From an uncultured Acidimicrobiales bacterium (GTDB lineage: Bacteria; Actinomycetota; Acidimicrobiia; Acidimicrobiales; SZUA-35): a stretch of DNA of 64,000 nt. The stretch lies in assembly GCA_937925335.1 (NCBI GenBank), contig CALEWY010000056.1:17422-81421 (forward strand), written 5' to 3'. Positions 43,487 to 52,427 of this stretch are shown piece after piece; position 1 is the first letter of the stretch, and every line of letters begins with the position of its first letter. The notes beneath the pieces were generated by a model. That model was not told where the DNA came from, made no database searches, and worked only from the letters and a program-made list of their open reading frames with translations. Both the position numbers and the translations under genes were made by a program.

Positions 43487-43613
43487 GTTGAACGAGCCAG
43501 CGAGCAACTCGAGTAGTGAGCGGAGCGAACGGCCGCCGTCATACCAAACCAATCCAGAGGTGCGGAGTTGAGAGCGCCAGCGAGCAACTCGAGTAGTGAG
43601 CGGAGCGAACGGC
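43487..43613 (+). repeat. 80-bp-period duplication of the start region of the PEP-utilising protein gene
   Basis: Bases 43487-43533 and 43567-43613 are near-identical copies 80 bp apart, each preceded by AGAGG. The identical core runs 43496-43533 and 43576-43613 (38 bp, starting GCCAGCGAGCAACTCGAG). The second copy encodes the start of the real protein. The first copy encodes a 27-codon reading frame with the same residues (PASNSSSERSER). Confidence 0.85.
43488..43571 (+). CDS. Possible 27-codon leader peptide upstream of the PEP-utilising protein
   Basis: TTG 43488 is preceded by AAGAGG and encodes MNEPASNSSSERSERPPSY..., ending in a TGA (43569-43571) that overlaps the next start codon TTG 43568 (TTGA). 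It looks like a leftover of a tandem duplication of the translation start. The overlap might couple translation to the large gene. No function is known, and it may not be translated. Confidence 0.3.
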   Translation: MNEPASNSSSERSERPPSYQTNPEVRS

Positions 43614-45280
43614 TGTGGCCAGCCGACAACCAACCCAGCTCGGCCTGGCCGATCTACACCCGGGGCAACGTCGGCGAGGTGTATCCCGATGTGGTTCTGC
43701 CTCTCGAATGGGAGATCGGCGGACCAGCGAGTGAGCAGGGTTGGCGCACCGGAGCGCAAACGATTGGGTTCCTCTCCCCCAACGATCTCGGATCGGACGA
43801 TCCGCTCGTCGGCGTCTTTGGCGGGTACGCCTACTTCAACGCCAGCGTGATGCGCCTGCTCGGCGTTCGCACACCCGGCTTGGCCGTCGATGTGATCGAC
43901 ACTCAGTTCCTTGGCGACTCAGACGTGCCCGACTACGAACGGCGGCCCGGCGATCGCAATCTTCGAGCCAGCGCGACGATGGTGAAGACCGCACTCCAGA
44001 CGCTCACGGCAAAACGTGTTCCGCTCGTGCACGAGATGCGCCGCCGAGCCAACGCTGTTCGAGCGACGGCGCCTGCGATCGATGCTCCTACCGACGAGTT
44101 GTGGCGGTTCATGAGCGATGGATTCGCCGATTCATGGGGGTGGTTCATCGAGAGCCACGTGATCACCACAATGCAGGCGACCATCGCCGCGGGAGCACTC
44201 ACCGATCTGTGCGAGAAGAAGCTCGGTGATCCGAACCTTGCCGTCGCCCTCACCACCGGCATCGGTGATGTCGTGTCAGCCGAACCCGCTCGCGAGATGT
44301 GGGTGCTTGCCAACGAAACAGCGGATGCTGACTACGACGAAGCGTTCGCATCGTTCCTGGAACGTCATGGTCATCGCGGCCCGAACGAGTTCTCGATCGC
44401 CGGCAGAGACTGGGCTGCCTTCCCCGATCTTGCGACGGTGGCGATCGACGCGATGCGCGGCGTCGACCCCACTCGATCACCCGTGGCTCAAGCCGAACGA
44501 ATGGTCGCTGCACGCGCTGTGGCGACGAAGGCTGTCAGAACGAAACTCGGCCGCTCCGCCGGCCGCCTCGACAAAGCGATCGCCAACACTGCGCTGTGGT
44601 CGCAGGCTCGCGAGGAGTCGAAGAACCAAGTCATTCGCTCGAATCAGCCCGTTCGCCACCGCTTCCTCGAGCTGGTCCGACGAACCGCCCAGGCCGGCGG
44701 TGTCGGCGACCCAGAAGGACCGCTGCTGCTCACCGCTGCAGAGTTCAAGCAATACCTCGACGACCCACCATCCCTCGTTCCACTCATCGAGGAGCGCCGC
44801 GTTCACCTCCACGAGCTCCGTTCGTTGGAACCGCCGTTTGCGTTCGACTCATCTGCGTACCCACGGACGCCAACGGGCGGAGGTTTTCCGCCCGTGTCGA
44901 CGTGGAAGCCGCGTCAATCTGCATCGGCTGCCACGGCGGCTTCGGTCGGCGAAACCCTCATCGGAGCGGCTGGTGCTCCAGGCAAAGCAACCGGCATCGC
45001 ACGCATCGTCACCGACCCGAGCGACCCAACCGCACTCGGCCCGGGTGATGTTTTGATCGCACCGGTGACCGACCCCGCGTGGACCCCCTTGTTCGTTCCG
45101 GCGGCAGCCGTCGTGGTCGAAATCGGAGCGGCGATGAGCCACTCGATGATCGTGTCTCGCGAGCTCGGCATCCCCTGTGTCGTCGGAGTTGCTGGAGCGA
45201 CGATCATGATCCCGGACGGTGCCGAAGTGGCGGTCGACGGCCAAGCGGGCACGGTCGAAATTCTGTCCCTTCCTGGTTGA
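43568..45280 (+). CDS. PEP-utilising enzyme mobile-domain protein lacking the ATP-binding domain
   Basis: A 570-residue protein. The N-terminal half starts with a segment seen in PEP-synthase-like proteins (WPIYTRGNVGEVYPDVVLPLEW) and contains long helices. The C-terminal about 90 residues are the PEP-utiliser mobile (swivelling phospho-His) domain: 'GAPGKATGIARIVTDPSD', 'GDVLIAPVTDPAWTPLF', and GAAMSHSMIVSRELGIPCVVG with the His. The ATP-grasp domain of PEP synthase or rifampicin phosphotransferase is missing. It may take phosphate from a partner or be a non-catalytic relative. Start TTG 43568 is supported by AGAGG 7 bases upstream. Thiolase follows 17 bp downstream. Confidence 0.75.
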   Translation: MRAPASNSSSERSERLWPADNQPSSAWPIYTRGNVGEVYPDVVLPLEWEIGGPASEQGWRTGAQTIGFLSPNDLGSDDPLVGVFGGYAYFNASVMRLLGVRTPGLAVDVIDTQFLGDSDVPDYERRPGDRNLRASATMVKTALQTLTAKRVPLVHEMRRRANAVRATAPAIDAPTDELWRFMSDGFADSWGWFIESHVITTMQATIAAGALTDLCEKKLGDPNLAVALTTGIGDVVSAEPAREMWVLANETADADYDEAFASFLERHGHRGPNEFSIAGRDWAAFPDLATVAIDAMRGVDPTRSPVAQAERMVAARAVATKAVRTKLGRSAGRLDKAIANTALWSQAREESKNQVIRSNQPVRHRFLELVRRTAQAGGVGDPEGPLLLTAAEFKQYLDDPPSLVPLIEERRVHLHELRSLEPPFAFDSSAYPRTPTGGGFPPVSTWKPRQSASAATAASVGETLIGAAGAPGKATGIARIVTDPSDPTALGPGDVLIAPVTDPAWTPLFVPAAAVVVEIGAAMSHSMIVSRELGIPCVVGVAGATIMIPDGAEVAVDGQAGTVEILSLPG

Positions 45281-45297
45281 GCTTCTAATGTCGGCCC

Positions 45298-46518
45298 ATG
45301 ACCGACGCACTCATCATCGACGCCTGCCGCACGCCACGAGGGGTTGGCAAGATCGGAAAGGGTGCACTCGCTGATCTGCACCCCCAGCACGTTGCCTCGA
45401 CCGTGCTGAAAGCACTCGCCGAGCGCAACAACCTCAACACCGCCGATGTTGACGACATCGTGTGGGGCACCAGCTCGCAGGTGCAGACCCAGTCGGGCGA
45501 TCTTGGCCGCATGGCCGCGCTCGATGCTGGCTACGACGTGCGAGCCAGCGGTGTCACCCTCGACCGCTTCTGTGGTTCAGGAATCACCAGCGCCAACTTC
45601 GCGGCGGCGATGGTGGCGAGCGGCATGGAGGATCTTGTGATCGCCGGTGGCACCGAGATGATGTCGTTGCCGAAGAAGGGTGCGCTGCGCATCGGCGCCA
45701 TGAACGAACACCTCGACGCGATCCATCCACAACCTCACCAGGGTGTGGCCGCCGACGCCATCGCAACACTCGAAGGCATCACTCGAACCGCACTCGATGA
45801 GCACGCCGCCGAGTCGCAGGCCCGAGCCGAAGTCGCCATCAAAGAGGGTCGCTTCGATAAGAGCCTCATCCCCGTTTACAACCGCGATGGATCGCTCGCT
45901 CTCGATCACGAGGAGTTCCCTCGTCCGGGGACCACGGTCGAGAAGCTCGCAAAGCTTCCCGCCGTGTTCGGTGCGGTCGCCGACCAGCCACTCAGCGATG
46001 GCCTCACCTTCCGAGATCTCATCAAGCGCAAGTATCCCGACCTCGATATCGAGCACGTGCACCACGCCGGCAACTCATCCGGCGTGGTCGACGGAGCCGC
46101 CGCCATCTTGATGGCGAGTGAGGACTACGCCAAGAAGAACGGCCTCAAGGCTCGAGCCCGAGTCGTTGCGGTCGCCAACATGGGCGACGACCCGACCCTC
46201 ATGCTGAACGCTCCCGTTCCTGCGGCTCGCAAGGTGCTCGACAAGGCCGGTCTCACGGTCGACGACATCGACCTCTTCGAGATCAACGAAGCGTTCGCCG
46301 TCGTGTCCGAGAAGTTCATGCGTGATCTCGAACTCGATCGCGACAAGGTCAACGTCAACGGCGGCGCAATGGCGCTTGGCCACCCGATCGGGGCAACCGG
46401 TTCGGTGCTCATCGGCACCGTGCTCGACGAGCTCGAACGACGCGATCTTCAGCGTGGACTCATCACGATGTGTGCTGCTGGCGGCATGGCTCCGGCCATC
46501 ATCATCGAGCGGGTCTAA
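45298..46518 (+). CDS. Acetyl-CoA C-acyltransferase (thiolase)
   Basis: A 406-residue thiolase II/I family enzyme that cleaves 3-ketoacyl-CoA or condenses acetyl-CoA. Nucleophile Cys92 is in DRFCGSGI, the His in GGAMALGHPIGATG, and the second Cys in MCAAGGMAPA. 'EINEAFAVV' is also typical. ATG 45298. The dioxygenase gene starts 5 bp after its stop, so the two form an operon, probably with the PEP-utilising protein 17 bp upstream. The substrate chain length cannot be assigned. Confidence 0.93.
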   Translation: MTDALIIDACRTPRGVGKIGKGALADLHPQHVASTVLKALAERNNLNTADVDDIVWGTSSQVQTQSGDLGRMAALDAGYDVRASGVTLDRFCGSGITSANFAAAMVASGMEDLVIAGGTEMMSLPKKGALRIGAMNEHLDAIHPQPHQGVAADAIATLEGITRTALDEHAAESQARAEVAIKEGRFDKSLIPVYNRDGSLALDHEEFPRPGTTVEKLAKLPAVFGAVADQPLSDGLTFRDLIKRKYPDLDIEHVHHAGNSSGVVDGAAAILMASEDYAKKNGLKARARVVAVANMGDDPTLMLNAPVPAARKVLDKAGLTVDDIDLFEINEAFAVVSEKFMRDLELDRDKVNVNGGAMALGHPIGATGSVLIGTVLDELERRDLQRGLITMCAAGGMAPAIIIERV

Positions 46519-46523
46519 GTCTC

Positions 46524-47378
46524 ATGGGTGCTGCGATCGAGGTCACTCCTTCCGGACAAGCGTGCGGCGCTTCCGTGCGCGGCGTCGATCTTTCAGCGCC
46601 GCTCGACGCCGACACCGTTGCCGCGATCCGCGCCGCCTGGCTCGAACACCACGTGTTGTCGTTCCCCGATCAACCAATGTCGGACGACGATCTCGAACGT
46701 TTCACGATTGCCTTTGGCGGGTTCGGCAACGACCCCTACATCGCTCCCATCGCCGGCCGAGATCATGTGATCGCGGTCGAGCGGCGGGCCGAGGAGACCT
46801 CGCCGCTGTTCGCCGAGAATTGGCACAGCGACTGGAGCTTTCAAGAGCACCCGCCCGCTGGCACGTGTCTTCGGTCGGTCACCGTTCCGCCGCGGGGTGG
46901 CGACACGCTCTATGCCAACCAGCACGCAGCGCTCGATGCGATGCCCGATGAGTTGCGAGCTCGGATCGAGGGGAAGAACGCCATCCACTCGGCTCGTGGC
47001 GGTTATGCACCAGACGGTTTCTATGGAGACGACGATGCCGCCGGTGATCGCTCGATGGACATTCGCCCGTCCGCCGAGGCCAACGACACCCACATCCATC
47101 CGATCATTCGAGCTCACCCCGAGACCGGCCGGCTCGGGCTCTTCAGCACGTTTGGCTACATCATCGGGATCGAGGGAATGAGTGATGAGGAGGCTGCCCC
47201 GCTTTTGGGCGAGCTCTATCACTACCAATCGAGCGAGCCGTTCCAGTATCGCCATGTGTGGGAGCCGGACATGCTGGTGATGTGGGACAACCGCTCGGTG
47301 CTTCACCGCGCGACCGGCGGGTATGACGGCCACGATCGTCTGTTGCACCGGACGACAATCGCCGCTTGGCGGCCGTAA
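46524..47378 (+). CDS. TauD/TfdA-family Fe(II)/2-oxoglutarate dioxygenase
   Basis: 284 residues. The Fe(II) triad is visible as NWHSDWSF (His, Asp) and SVLHRATGGY (His), and the 2-oxoglutarate-binding Arg follows near 'HDRLLHRTTIAAWRP'. The N-terminal 'CGASVRGVDLSAPLDADTVAAIRAAWLEHHVLSFPDQ' is the family signature. These enzymes hydroxylate taurine, aryl- or alkyl-acids and related substrates, releasing CO2 and succinate. The substrate is unknown. It starts 5 bp after thiolase and is the last gene of that run. Confidence 0.9.
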   Translation: MGAAIEVTPSGQACGASVRGVDLSAPLDADTVAAIRAAWLEHHVLSFPDQPMSDDDLERFTIAFGGFGNDPYIAPIAGRDHVIAVERRAEETSPLFAENWHSDWSFQEHPPAGTCLRSVTVPPRGGDTLYANQHAALDAMPDELRARIEGKNAIHSARGGYAPDGFYGDDDAAGDRSMDIRPSAEANDTHIHPIIRAHPETGRLGLFSTFGYIIGIEGMSDEEAAPLLGELYHYQSSEPFQYRHVWEPDMLVMWDNRSVLHRATGGYDGHDRLLHRTTIAAWRP

Positions 47379-47496
47379 GCCCTTCTTCTTCGCCGCCTGC
47401 TCGCCCCTGACGCACCCCAACCGAATCTGAGCGTTGTCGACGGAGTCGTGATCGTTCGGCTCCCCGATTTCGGCGCGCCTCTTCTATCGTGTCGCC

Positions 47497-49497
47497 GTGG
47501 AATCGTCTGAGTCACCCGAACCAGAATCTGGTCGTGGCTCGTGGATGGAGTCTGGCGTTGGGCCAAATGGCGAGCGCCCGGTTGAAGATGTCGAGCTGCT
47601 CGGTGTTGCTCGGCCTGGAGGCCTCATCGCGCCTGGCCAACGCTCGTCGACCGCCGAACAGGTCAGCACGGTGCGGGCCGGACGAGGCACGACCGTTGCC
47701 GCCGGTGGCGACCCGAAACGCTGGCTCGGACCGCTCGTTGCTTTGTTGGCGGTGGCCGGAATTGCGTTCGCCATCACACGAGGCGGCTCGACAAACGAAG
47801 CGGATCAAGCCGCGTCAGAGGTCGACGGCGAGTCGGCGGACGCGAGCAACGATGACGGTGAAGACGACAGCTCCGATGGCGCTGATGACCGCGCCGGCGA
47901 GGCGGACGAGGGCGCCGACGCGGTTGATGGAGTGCTGACCGACGACGAAGTTGACGCTGGCTCGATCGGGTCTGGCACTGCAGCGGACCAGCCATCCGCT
48001 GGTGTCCTGTCGCTCGAAATCGTCGACGCCGTCGGCGAGTGGCGCCCCTTCGCTCTCCCGCCAAACACCGAACTCGTTTTGGTCGACACCAACGTGCTCG
48101 TCGCCCAGAACCGCGTCGATCCCGAGCGCGGAGCCACCCGCCGCCAGCTTTGGACCTCGACGAACGGCAGCGCGTGGACGAACGTTGGCCAAACGCCCGA
48201 GGGCGTCGGCGAGGCTTTTGCGACTGGTCCGATGTTGTGGGGCAACGACGGTGCTGGCGGCTTGCTCGTGTCGATCGATGCCGGCTTGTCCTGGGTCTCG
48301 GTGCCCGACGATGGCCAGGTCGAGACGAGCGAACTCCTCGCCCGAGATCGATCGATCGCGATCGCGTCGATGGACGAGACGACGGGTGTGGTCACGTTCC
48401 GCACCTCGGCGAGCTGGTTCCTGAACCTCCTGTCCTATGCAGCCGATCTTCCGCCGGGTTCGCTCCAATGCACCGCTCGAACCTCAGACGGCGTCGCCAT
48501 CCACGACAACGCCGATTGCAGCGGGCAGCCGGTGCAGACCATCACCTACGACGAGCTCAACCTCACGGCGCGCGAACGCACAATTCTGCGAGACCCACAA
48601 CGAAGCGCCATCAGCTCGTTCTGGCAGGTCGATGGAGACGGCGAACTTCGATCGCTGCGATCCTTGGATGATTCACTCGCCGGTCGGCCGATCGTGCAGC
48701 TCAACACCGCCGATGGCGCGGTCGACGTTCGTGAGGCGGACGGCATCGAACATCGGCTCTCCAACGGAATCATCTCGCTCGAGATGACCCGTCAGGGTTT
48801 CGATGGCCCGATCGGTCAGGCCGGAACGACCCAATTCGGCATCCTGAGCAGCGACGCGCCAACCGTGATCGCTCGTTCGACAGAGAGTGATCTGCCGGGG
48901 CGCTTGGGTCGGTGGAATGACACCGGGATCCGAGCGGACTTCTTGGCGGCTGCGCCGAACGTCATCGCGGCGGCGAACAATCCGGGACTCGGCGCCTCAC
49001 CGCCGATCATTCTACCGTTGGAGGTTGGCCTGGTCGTTGTGGTGTTCGACCCGTCGCCATCGGGTGATCGGTTCGAGTTGCTCGAGTCCGACGCAACCGT
49101 GCTGCGATCGTCCACCCCTCGCCAGGTCGACTTTCTCGAACGCGATGGTGACGGCAACTGGAACGTCGTCATCGAGGACCAGGTCTTTGCGACGTTCACG
49201 GATGCACAGTGGGAAGCCGCTGCTGGAAACGCTGGCTACAACACCTACAGCGGCCTGGCGACCGGCCCCGACGGCCCGAGCCTCGTCCACGCAAAGGTTG
49301 ACGACCAACCGTGGGTGCGCACCGCCATCGCCGAGATCGCCGGTCGCCCAGCCTTCATCGAGCACCTGCTCGTGACCGATTCCGCGATCGTCGTTGGCCT
49401 CACCGATGCCAGCATCGACCTCGAACAGCTGCTGTCGACCTCCGGCCAGCGTCGAGACACCCTCGAGTGGTTCATCCTCGACCTCCCCACCGAGTAG
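47497..49497 (+). CDS. Single-pass membrane protein with acidic linker and large propeller-like domain
   Basis: A 666-residue protein of unknown function. About 75 cytoplasmic residues, one helix (WLGPLVALLAVAGIAFAIT), an acidic linker of about 90 residues (Asp/Glu/Ala/Ser), then about 480 residues outside. The outer part contains motifs such as 'TSTNGSAWTNVGQTPEGVG' and 'SIDAGLSWVSVPDDG', which resemble BNR/sialidase-type propeller repeats. GTG 47497 is the start. The layout is like the zinc-ribbon protein at 21886, without the ribbon. The next features are the REP-like repeats at 49546. Confidence 0.72.
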   Translation: MESSESPEPESGRGSWMESGVGPNGERPVEDVELLGVARPGGLIAPGQRSSTAEQVSTVRAGRGTTVAAGGDPKRWLGPLVALLAVAGIAFAITRGGSTNEADQAASEVDGESADASNDDGEDDSSDGADDRAGEADEGADAVDGVLTDDEVDAGSIGSGTAADQPSAGVLSLEIVDAVGEWRPFALPPNTELVLVDTNVLVAQNRVDPERGATRRQLWTSTNGSAWTNVGQTPEGVGEAFATGPMLWGNDGAGGLLVSIDAGLSWVSVPDDGQVETSELLARDRSIAIASMDETTGVVTFRTSASWFLNLLSYAADLPPGSLQCTARTSDGVAIHDNADCSGQPVQTITYDELNLTARERTILRDPQRSAISSFWQVDGDGELRSLRSLDDSLAGRPIVQLNTADGAVDVREADGIEHRLSNGIISLEMTRQGFDGPIGQAGTTQFGILSSDAPTVIARSTESDLPGRLGRWNDTGIRADFLAAAPNVIAAANNPGLGASPPIILPLEVGLVVVVFDPSPSGDRFELLESDATVLRSSTPRQVDFLERDGDGNWNVVIEDQVFATFTDAQWEAAAGNAGYNTYSGLATGPDGPSLVHAKVDDQPWVRTAIAEIAGRPAFIEHLLVTDSAIVVGLTDASIDLEQLLSTSGQRRDTLEWFILDLPTE

Positions 49498-49545
49498 TTC
49501 GCCACACGCGCCCGGCGACCACAAACGCGCCCGACAACACGCCCT

Positions 49546-49757
49546 GGGGTCGCGTCTCAATCTCAACAACCTCCCCCCAAACGCGCCCGACAACACGCCC
49601 TGGGGTCGCGTCTCAATCTCAACACGAAGCTCGCCGAACCCACTCATACAGGAGTTCTCGACGTGGCATTGCTCAAAATGTTGAGATTGAGACCCGACCC
49701 CTCAGGCGAGCTCGACGGCGCGTTCGCTGCCGAGTGTTGAGATTGAGACGCGACCCC
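49546..49757. repeat. Cluster of four 23-bp REP-like repeats in two inverted pairs, no transposase
   Basis: Plus-orientation copies at 49546-49568 and 49602-49624 and minus-orientation copies at 49679-49701 (one mismatch) and 49735-49757. Spacers within each pair are 33 bp, the same as in the pair beside the RAYT gene. The cluster is 49 bp after the stop of the 47497 gene and 110 bp before the next start. It looks like a copy of the RAYT element's ends without the gene. Confidence 0.95.
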
Positions 49758-49866
49758 TAGGCACGCTCTCGGGCGCGTGGGGAGCTGAGTCAGTCGGGGT
49801 GCGAGATCACACTCGAGATCACGCACCGTCCGCCGCGACCGCTGCTCCACCAGGAACAATGACGCC

Positions 49867-50547
49867 GTGATCCGCCTCGTCGTCATCGCGCTCGTCATGG
49901 CGCTCGTGCCTACGGCATCCGTCGTGAGTGAGGGCAACGGCGAGATCCTTGGCACCGATGGCCGACTGATCCAGGTTTCGATCGAAGTCGAGCCGGGCCT
50001 CGAACTCGTCGAACCAGCGCCCGACGTTGCGGTCTTCAACATCTTGAGCGACTACCGCAGCTGGATCGGCGGAGGTGACGTGCGCTTCCAGATCGTCGAT
50101 ACCGCAGACGCCGACGTCCGCATTCGCATCGCTCCCCCGGCCGTCGTCGACGCTCGCTGTCGGCCGCTCCGAACCGGCGGCCGCCTCTCGTGTCGCAACG
50201 GGCGATCACTCAACATCAACGCCGACCGCTGGAACGGCGCAACCGAGTTCTGGACCGCCGGCCTCGACGTTTACCGCGCCTACCTCATCAACCACGAACT
50301 CGGTCACTTCCTCGGCTACGGCCACGTCGGTTGCCCCGGAGCCGGACAGCGTGCGCCGGTGATGCAACAGCAGACCAAGTCGCTCCAGGGCTGCGTTGAG
50401 AATGGCTGGCCCTACCCAGACAATCCGCCCGTGCTCCCTCCCGTTCCCGAGCTGAATCTCGGCGAGGGATCTCGAGCTTCTCGAGTCGCTACCGAAGTCG
50501 GGCAACTCGTCCGGCGAGTCATCAAGATTGGACGCTCTCCACGATGA
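49867..50547 (+). CDS. Secreted zinc metallopeptidase-like protein (DUF3152-like)
   Basis: 226 residues from GTG 49867, with a short signal peptide (MIRLVVIALVMALVPTASVVSEG). The zinc-binding HExxHxxGxxH motif is clear in YLINHELGHFLGYGHVGC. Cys in 'DARCRPLRTGGRLSCRNG' may form a disulfide. DUF3152 proteins are actinobacterial, and this one has the same plan. The catalytic Glu is present, so it may be an active extracellular peptidase. Its TGA overlaps the ATG of the isochorismatase gene (ATGA at 50544-50547). Confidence 0.8.
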   Translation: MIRLVVIALVMALVPTASVVSEGNGEILGTDGRLIQVSIEVEPGLELVEPAPDVAVFNILSDYRSWIGGGDVRFQIVDTADADVRIRIAPPAVVDARCRPLRTGGRLSCRNGRSLNINADRWNGATEFWTAGLDVYRAYLINHELGHFLGYGHVGCPGAGQRAPVMQQQTKSLQGCVENGWPYPDNPPVLPPVPELNLGEGSRASRVATEVGQLVRRVIKIGRSPR

Positions 50548-51164
50548 TCGAAGCCTTCACTGACGACACGGCTCTCTTGCTGATCGATGTGCAGAAGGGT
50601 GTCGACAATCTCGAGCACTGGGGCGGACCAACCGGCCTGCGCAACAACCTCGACGCCGAGGCAAACCTCGGCGCGCTCCTCGCTGGATGGCGAGCGCATA
50701 ACCGGCCGGTGGTCTTCACCCGGCATGACTCAGCCGAGGCCAACTCCCCGCTCAAACTCAGCTTGGCGACCGGCGAATTCAAGGATGGCTTCGAGCCCAG
50801 CGACGGCGAGATCGTCATCACCAAATCAACCAACGGCGCGTTCTTCGGGACCGACCTCGAACTGCAGCTTCGCCGGCTCGGCGCGCACCGTCTGATGGTG
50901 GCTGGCTTCTTCACCAACATGTGCGTGGAGACAACCGTGCGAACCGCCGGCAACCTCGCATACGACACCTACCTCTGCCCCGAGGCATGTGCAACGACGA
51001 ACCGAGTCGGCCCGGACGGTGTCGACCACGATGCCGAGCTCGTTCATCAACTGAGCGTCGCATCACTCCACGGCGAATTCTGCACAGCACTCACCGTCTC
51101 CGAGGCCATGAGCCTCCTCAACGGCCCAAGCCAAACGCTCAGCCGCGCCCAAGGCAACGAGTAA
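50544..51164 (+). CDS. Isochorismatase-family cysteine hydrolase
   Basis: 206 residues. The catalytic triad is visible: Asp in LLLIDVQKG, Lys in IVITKSTNGAF, and Cys in GFFTNMCVETTVRTA. This superfamily includes isochorismatases, nicotinamidases and amidases. The absence of an aryl-carrier domain and of siderophore genes argues against siderophore synthesis, and no substrate can be named. Translation is coupled to the upstream metallopeptidase. A cruciform hairpin ends the transcript. Confidence 0.88.
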   Translation: MIEAFTDDTALLLIDVQKGVDNLEHWGGPTGLRNNLDAEANLGALLAGWRAHNRPVVFTRHDSAEANSPLKLSLATGEFKDGFEPSDGEIVITKSTNGAFFGTDLELQLRRLGAHRLMVAGFFTNMCVETTVRTAGNLAYDTYLCPEACATTNRVGPDGVDHDAELVHQLSVASLHGEFCTALTVSEAMSLLNGPSQTLSRAQGNE

Positions 51165-51168
51165 CCCG

Positions 51169-51223
51169 AGTCGGAGTACTCAGCCGCCAATTCGTCGCGA
51201 ATTGGCGGCCCTCTACTCCGACT
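51169..51223. terminator. Cruciform hairpin 1 of a repeated family (3' end of isochorismatase gene)
   Basis: Outer arms AGTCGGAGTA (51169-51178) and TACTCCGACT (51214-51223) and inner arms GCCGCCAATTCG/CGAATTGGCGGC give a two-tier stem. It overlaps the last codons of the convergent gene at 51213. Related elements stand at 53268 and 54088. Confidence 0.75.
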
Positions 51224-52178
51224 TCAGGAGCGGCGACCGGCGTCGTGCCAGCACGAATGCTGCGAGCAATGCGCCGGCTGCGGCAACGCCGATCGCCCCA
51301 ATAGCACCAGCGCCGATCCCTCCGCCTGCAGAGTCCCGCCCAACAACCAAGGGAGAGGTGGCAACCTCGGGCGGGGCGGCAACCGATTCCACCTCCGCCC
51401 CATCACCGGCACGAACTGCCAACGACTCACTCGACGTCGACGATGCTGCGGTGGCGGCTTCGGTCTCTGCTGCCGAGGTTGGGGATGCTGTCGAGGTTGG
51501 CGCTGCCGATGTTGACGGAGCTGGCGAGGTGGGTGTCGTCTGGGAGGTCGAGGAACTCGCTACGGCCGACTCTTCGGTTCCGTCGTCAAGACCTTCATCG
51601 GCCTCTTCTGTTTCATCGGCCTCTTCTGCTTCGCCGGCCTCTTCGTCAAGATCGACACGAACGACGTTCGTCCACTCCGGATCGTCAGCCGGCCATTCGC
51701 GACCGATCGGATATGGCGGGTCGATCCCGACGTGGAAGTAGCCGCCGATCAAGTCTCCGAACTTCTCCCTGCAATCCGTGTTGCAGTAGTCGAAGAAGTA
51801 CGTGCCTGCTGGTAGGTCCGCCGGCAACTCGAACTCAATGGCCGCACGCATCACCGTCCAGCCAGGTTGGCCCGTCTCAGCGACAACCATCTCGCCAACC
51901 TCAAAGCTGGGCCCGTCTCGTTCGGGCGTGAAACCGTCTTCTCCGGTGGCCATCACCGTTCCGAAAAATGGAGCGTCGTCGACCCAGCCGTAGGCGCCGC
52001 CTCCGCTGTAGCCAACGAGGGTGACAACGTCGCCGGCCTCGTATCGATCGCTGACCGGATACAACCAACTTCCGCCCGCCGATGCCGGCCTGGCGCTTCC
52101 GATCACCGTCATCACGGCGAGCATGACGCAGAGCATTGCAGGAACGGCCGAAGCTGATCGCGCTGCTCGTCGAAGCAT
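51213..52178 (-). CDS. Exported protein with Ser/Thr-rich stalk and C-terminal membrane anchor
   Basis: 321 residues. The signal peptide is MLRRAARSASAVPAMLCVMLAVMTVIGSARPASA. About 130 residues follow as a beta-rich domain with two Cys (YFFDYCNTDCREKFGDLIGGYFHVGIDPPYPI) that I cannot assign to a family. An acidic Glu/Asp stretch, a Ser/Thr/Pro/Ala stalk, and a single C-terminal helix (GAGAIGAIGVAAAGALLAAFVLARRR) complete it. The protein should be membrane-anchored with the domain outside. ATG 52178 starts the signal peptide. The frame is open further up, but that part is not protein-like. It starts 9 bp from a divergent small ORF. Confidence 0.75.
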   Translation of the reverse strand: MLRRAARSASAVPAMLCVMLAVMTVIGSARPASAGGSWLYPVSDRYEAGDVVTLVGYSGGGAYGWVDDAPFFGTVMATGEDGFTPERDGPSFEVGEMVVAETGQPGWTVMRAAIEFELPADLPAGTYFFDYCNTDCREKFGDLIGGYFHVGIDPPYPIGREWPADDPEWTNVVRVDLDEEAGEAEEADETEEADEGLDDGTEESAVASSSTSQTTPTSPAPSTSAAPTSTASPTSAAETEAATAASSTSSESLAVRAGDGAEVESVAAPPEVATSPLVVGRDSAGGGIGAGAIGAIGVAAAGALLAAFVLARRRSPLLKSE

Positions 52179-52187
52179 CCCACCAGC

Positions 52188-52391
52188 ATGACAGCCCCAG
52201 CAGCGCTGCGGTTCGCGGGCGGTCAGCGTTGCGGTGACGGGGTTCCGGGCTGGGTGCGCGTCGGCGGCCCGGCCACCACACGCACCGAAAGGGCCCCGCC
52301 CCCGCGGGCTCTTCCAGATGATCTCCCACAGATGATGCATGGCAACTGGGAGCGGGACACGATCGACGCCGTCCTCAACGGCACCAAGTGA
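52188..52391 (+). CDS. Possible small protein, unknown
   Basis: A 67-codon frame from ATG 52188 to TGA 52391. The C-terminal part (PDDLPQMMHGNWERDTIDAVLNGTK) looks protein-like, and the third-position GC is normal. No ribosome site is visible, and its start is only 9 bp from the divergent start at 52178, so translation would have to be leaderless. It is followed after 36 bp by the thioesterase gene. It could equally be noise. Confidence 0.3.
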   Translation: MTAPAALRFAGGQRCGDGVPGWVRVGGPATTRTERAPPPRALPDDLPQMMHGNWERDTIDAVLNGTK

Positions 52392-52427
52392 ACGGCTTGG
52401 TTTGACCGACTCTGTTTGGTTGGCAAC

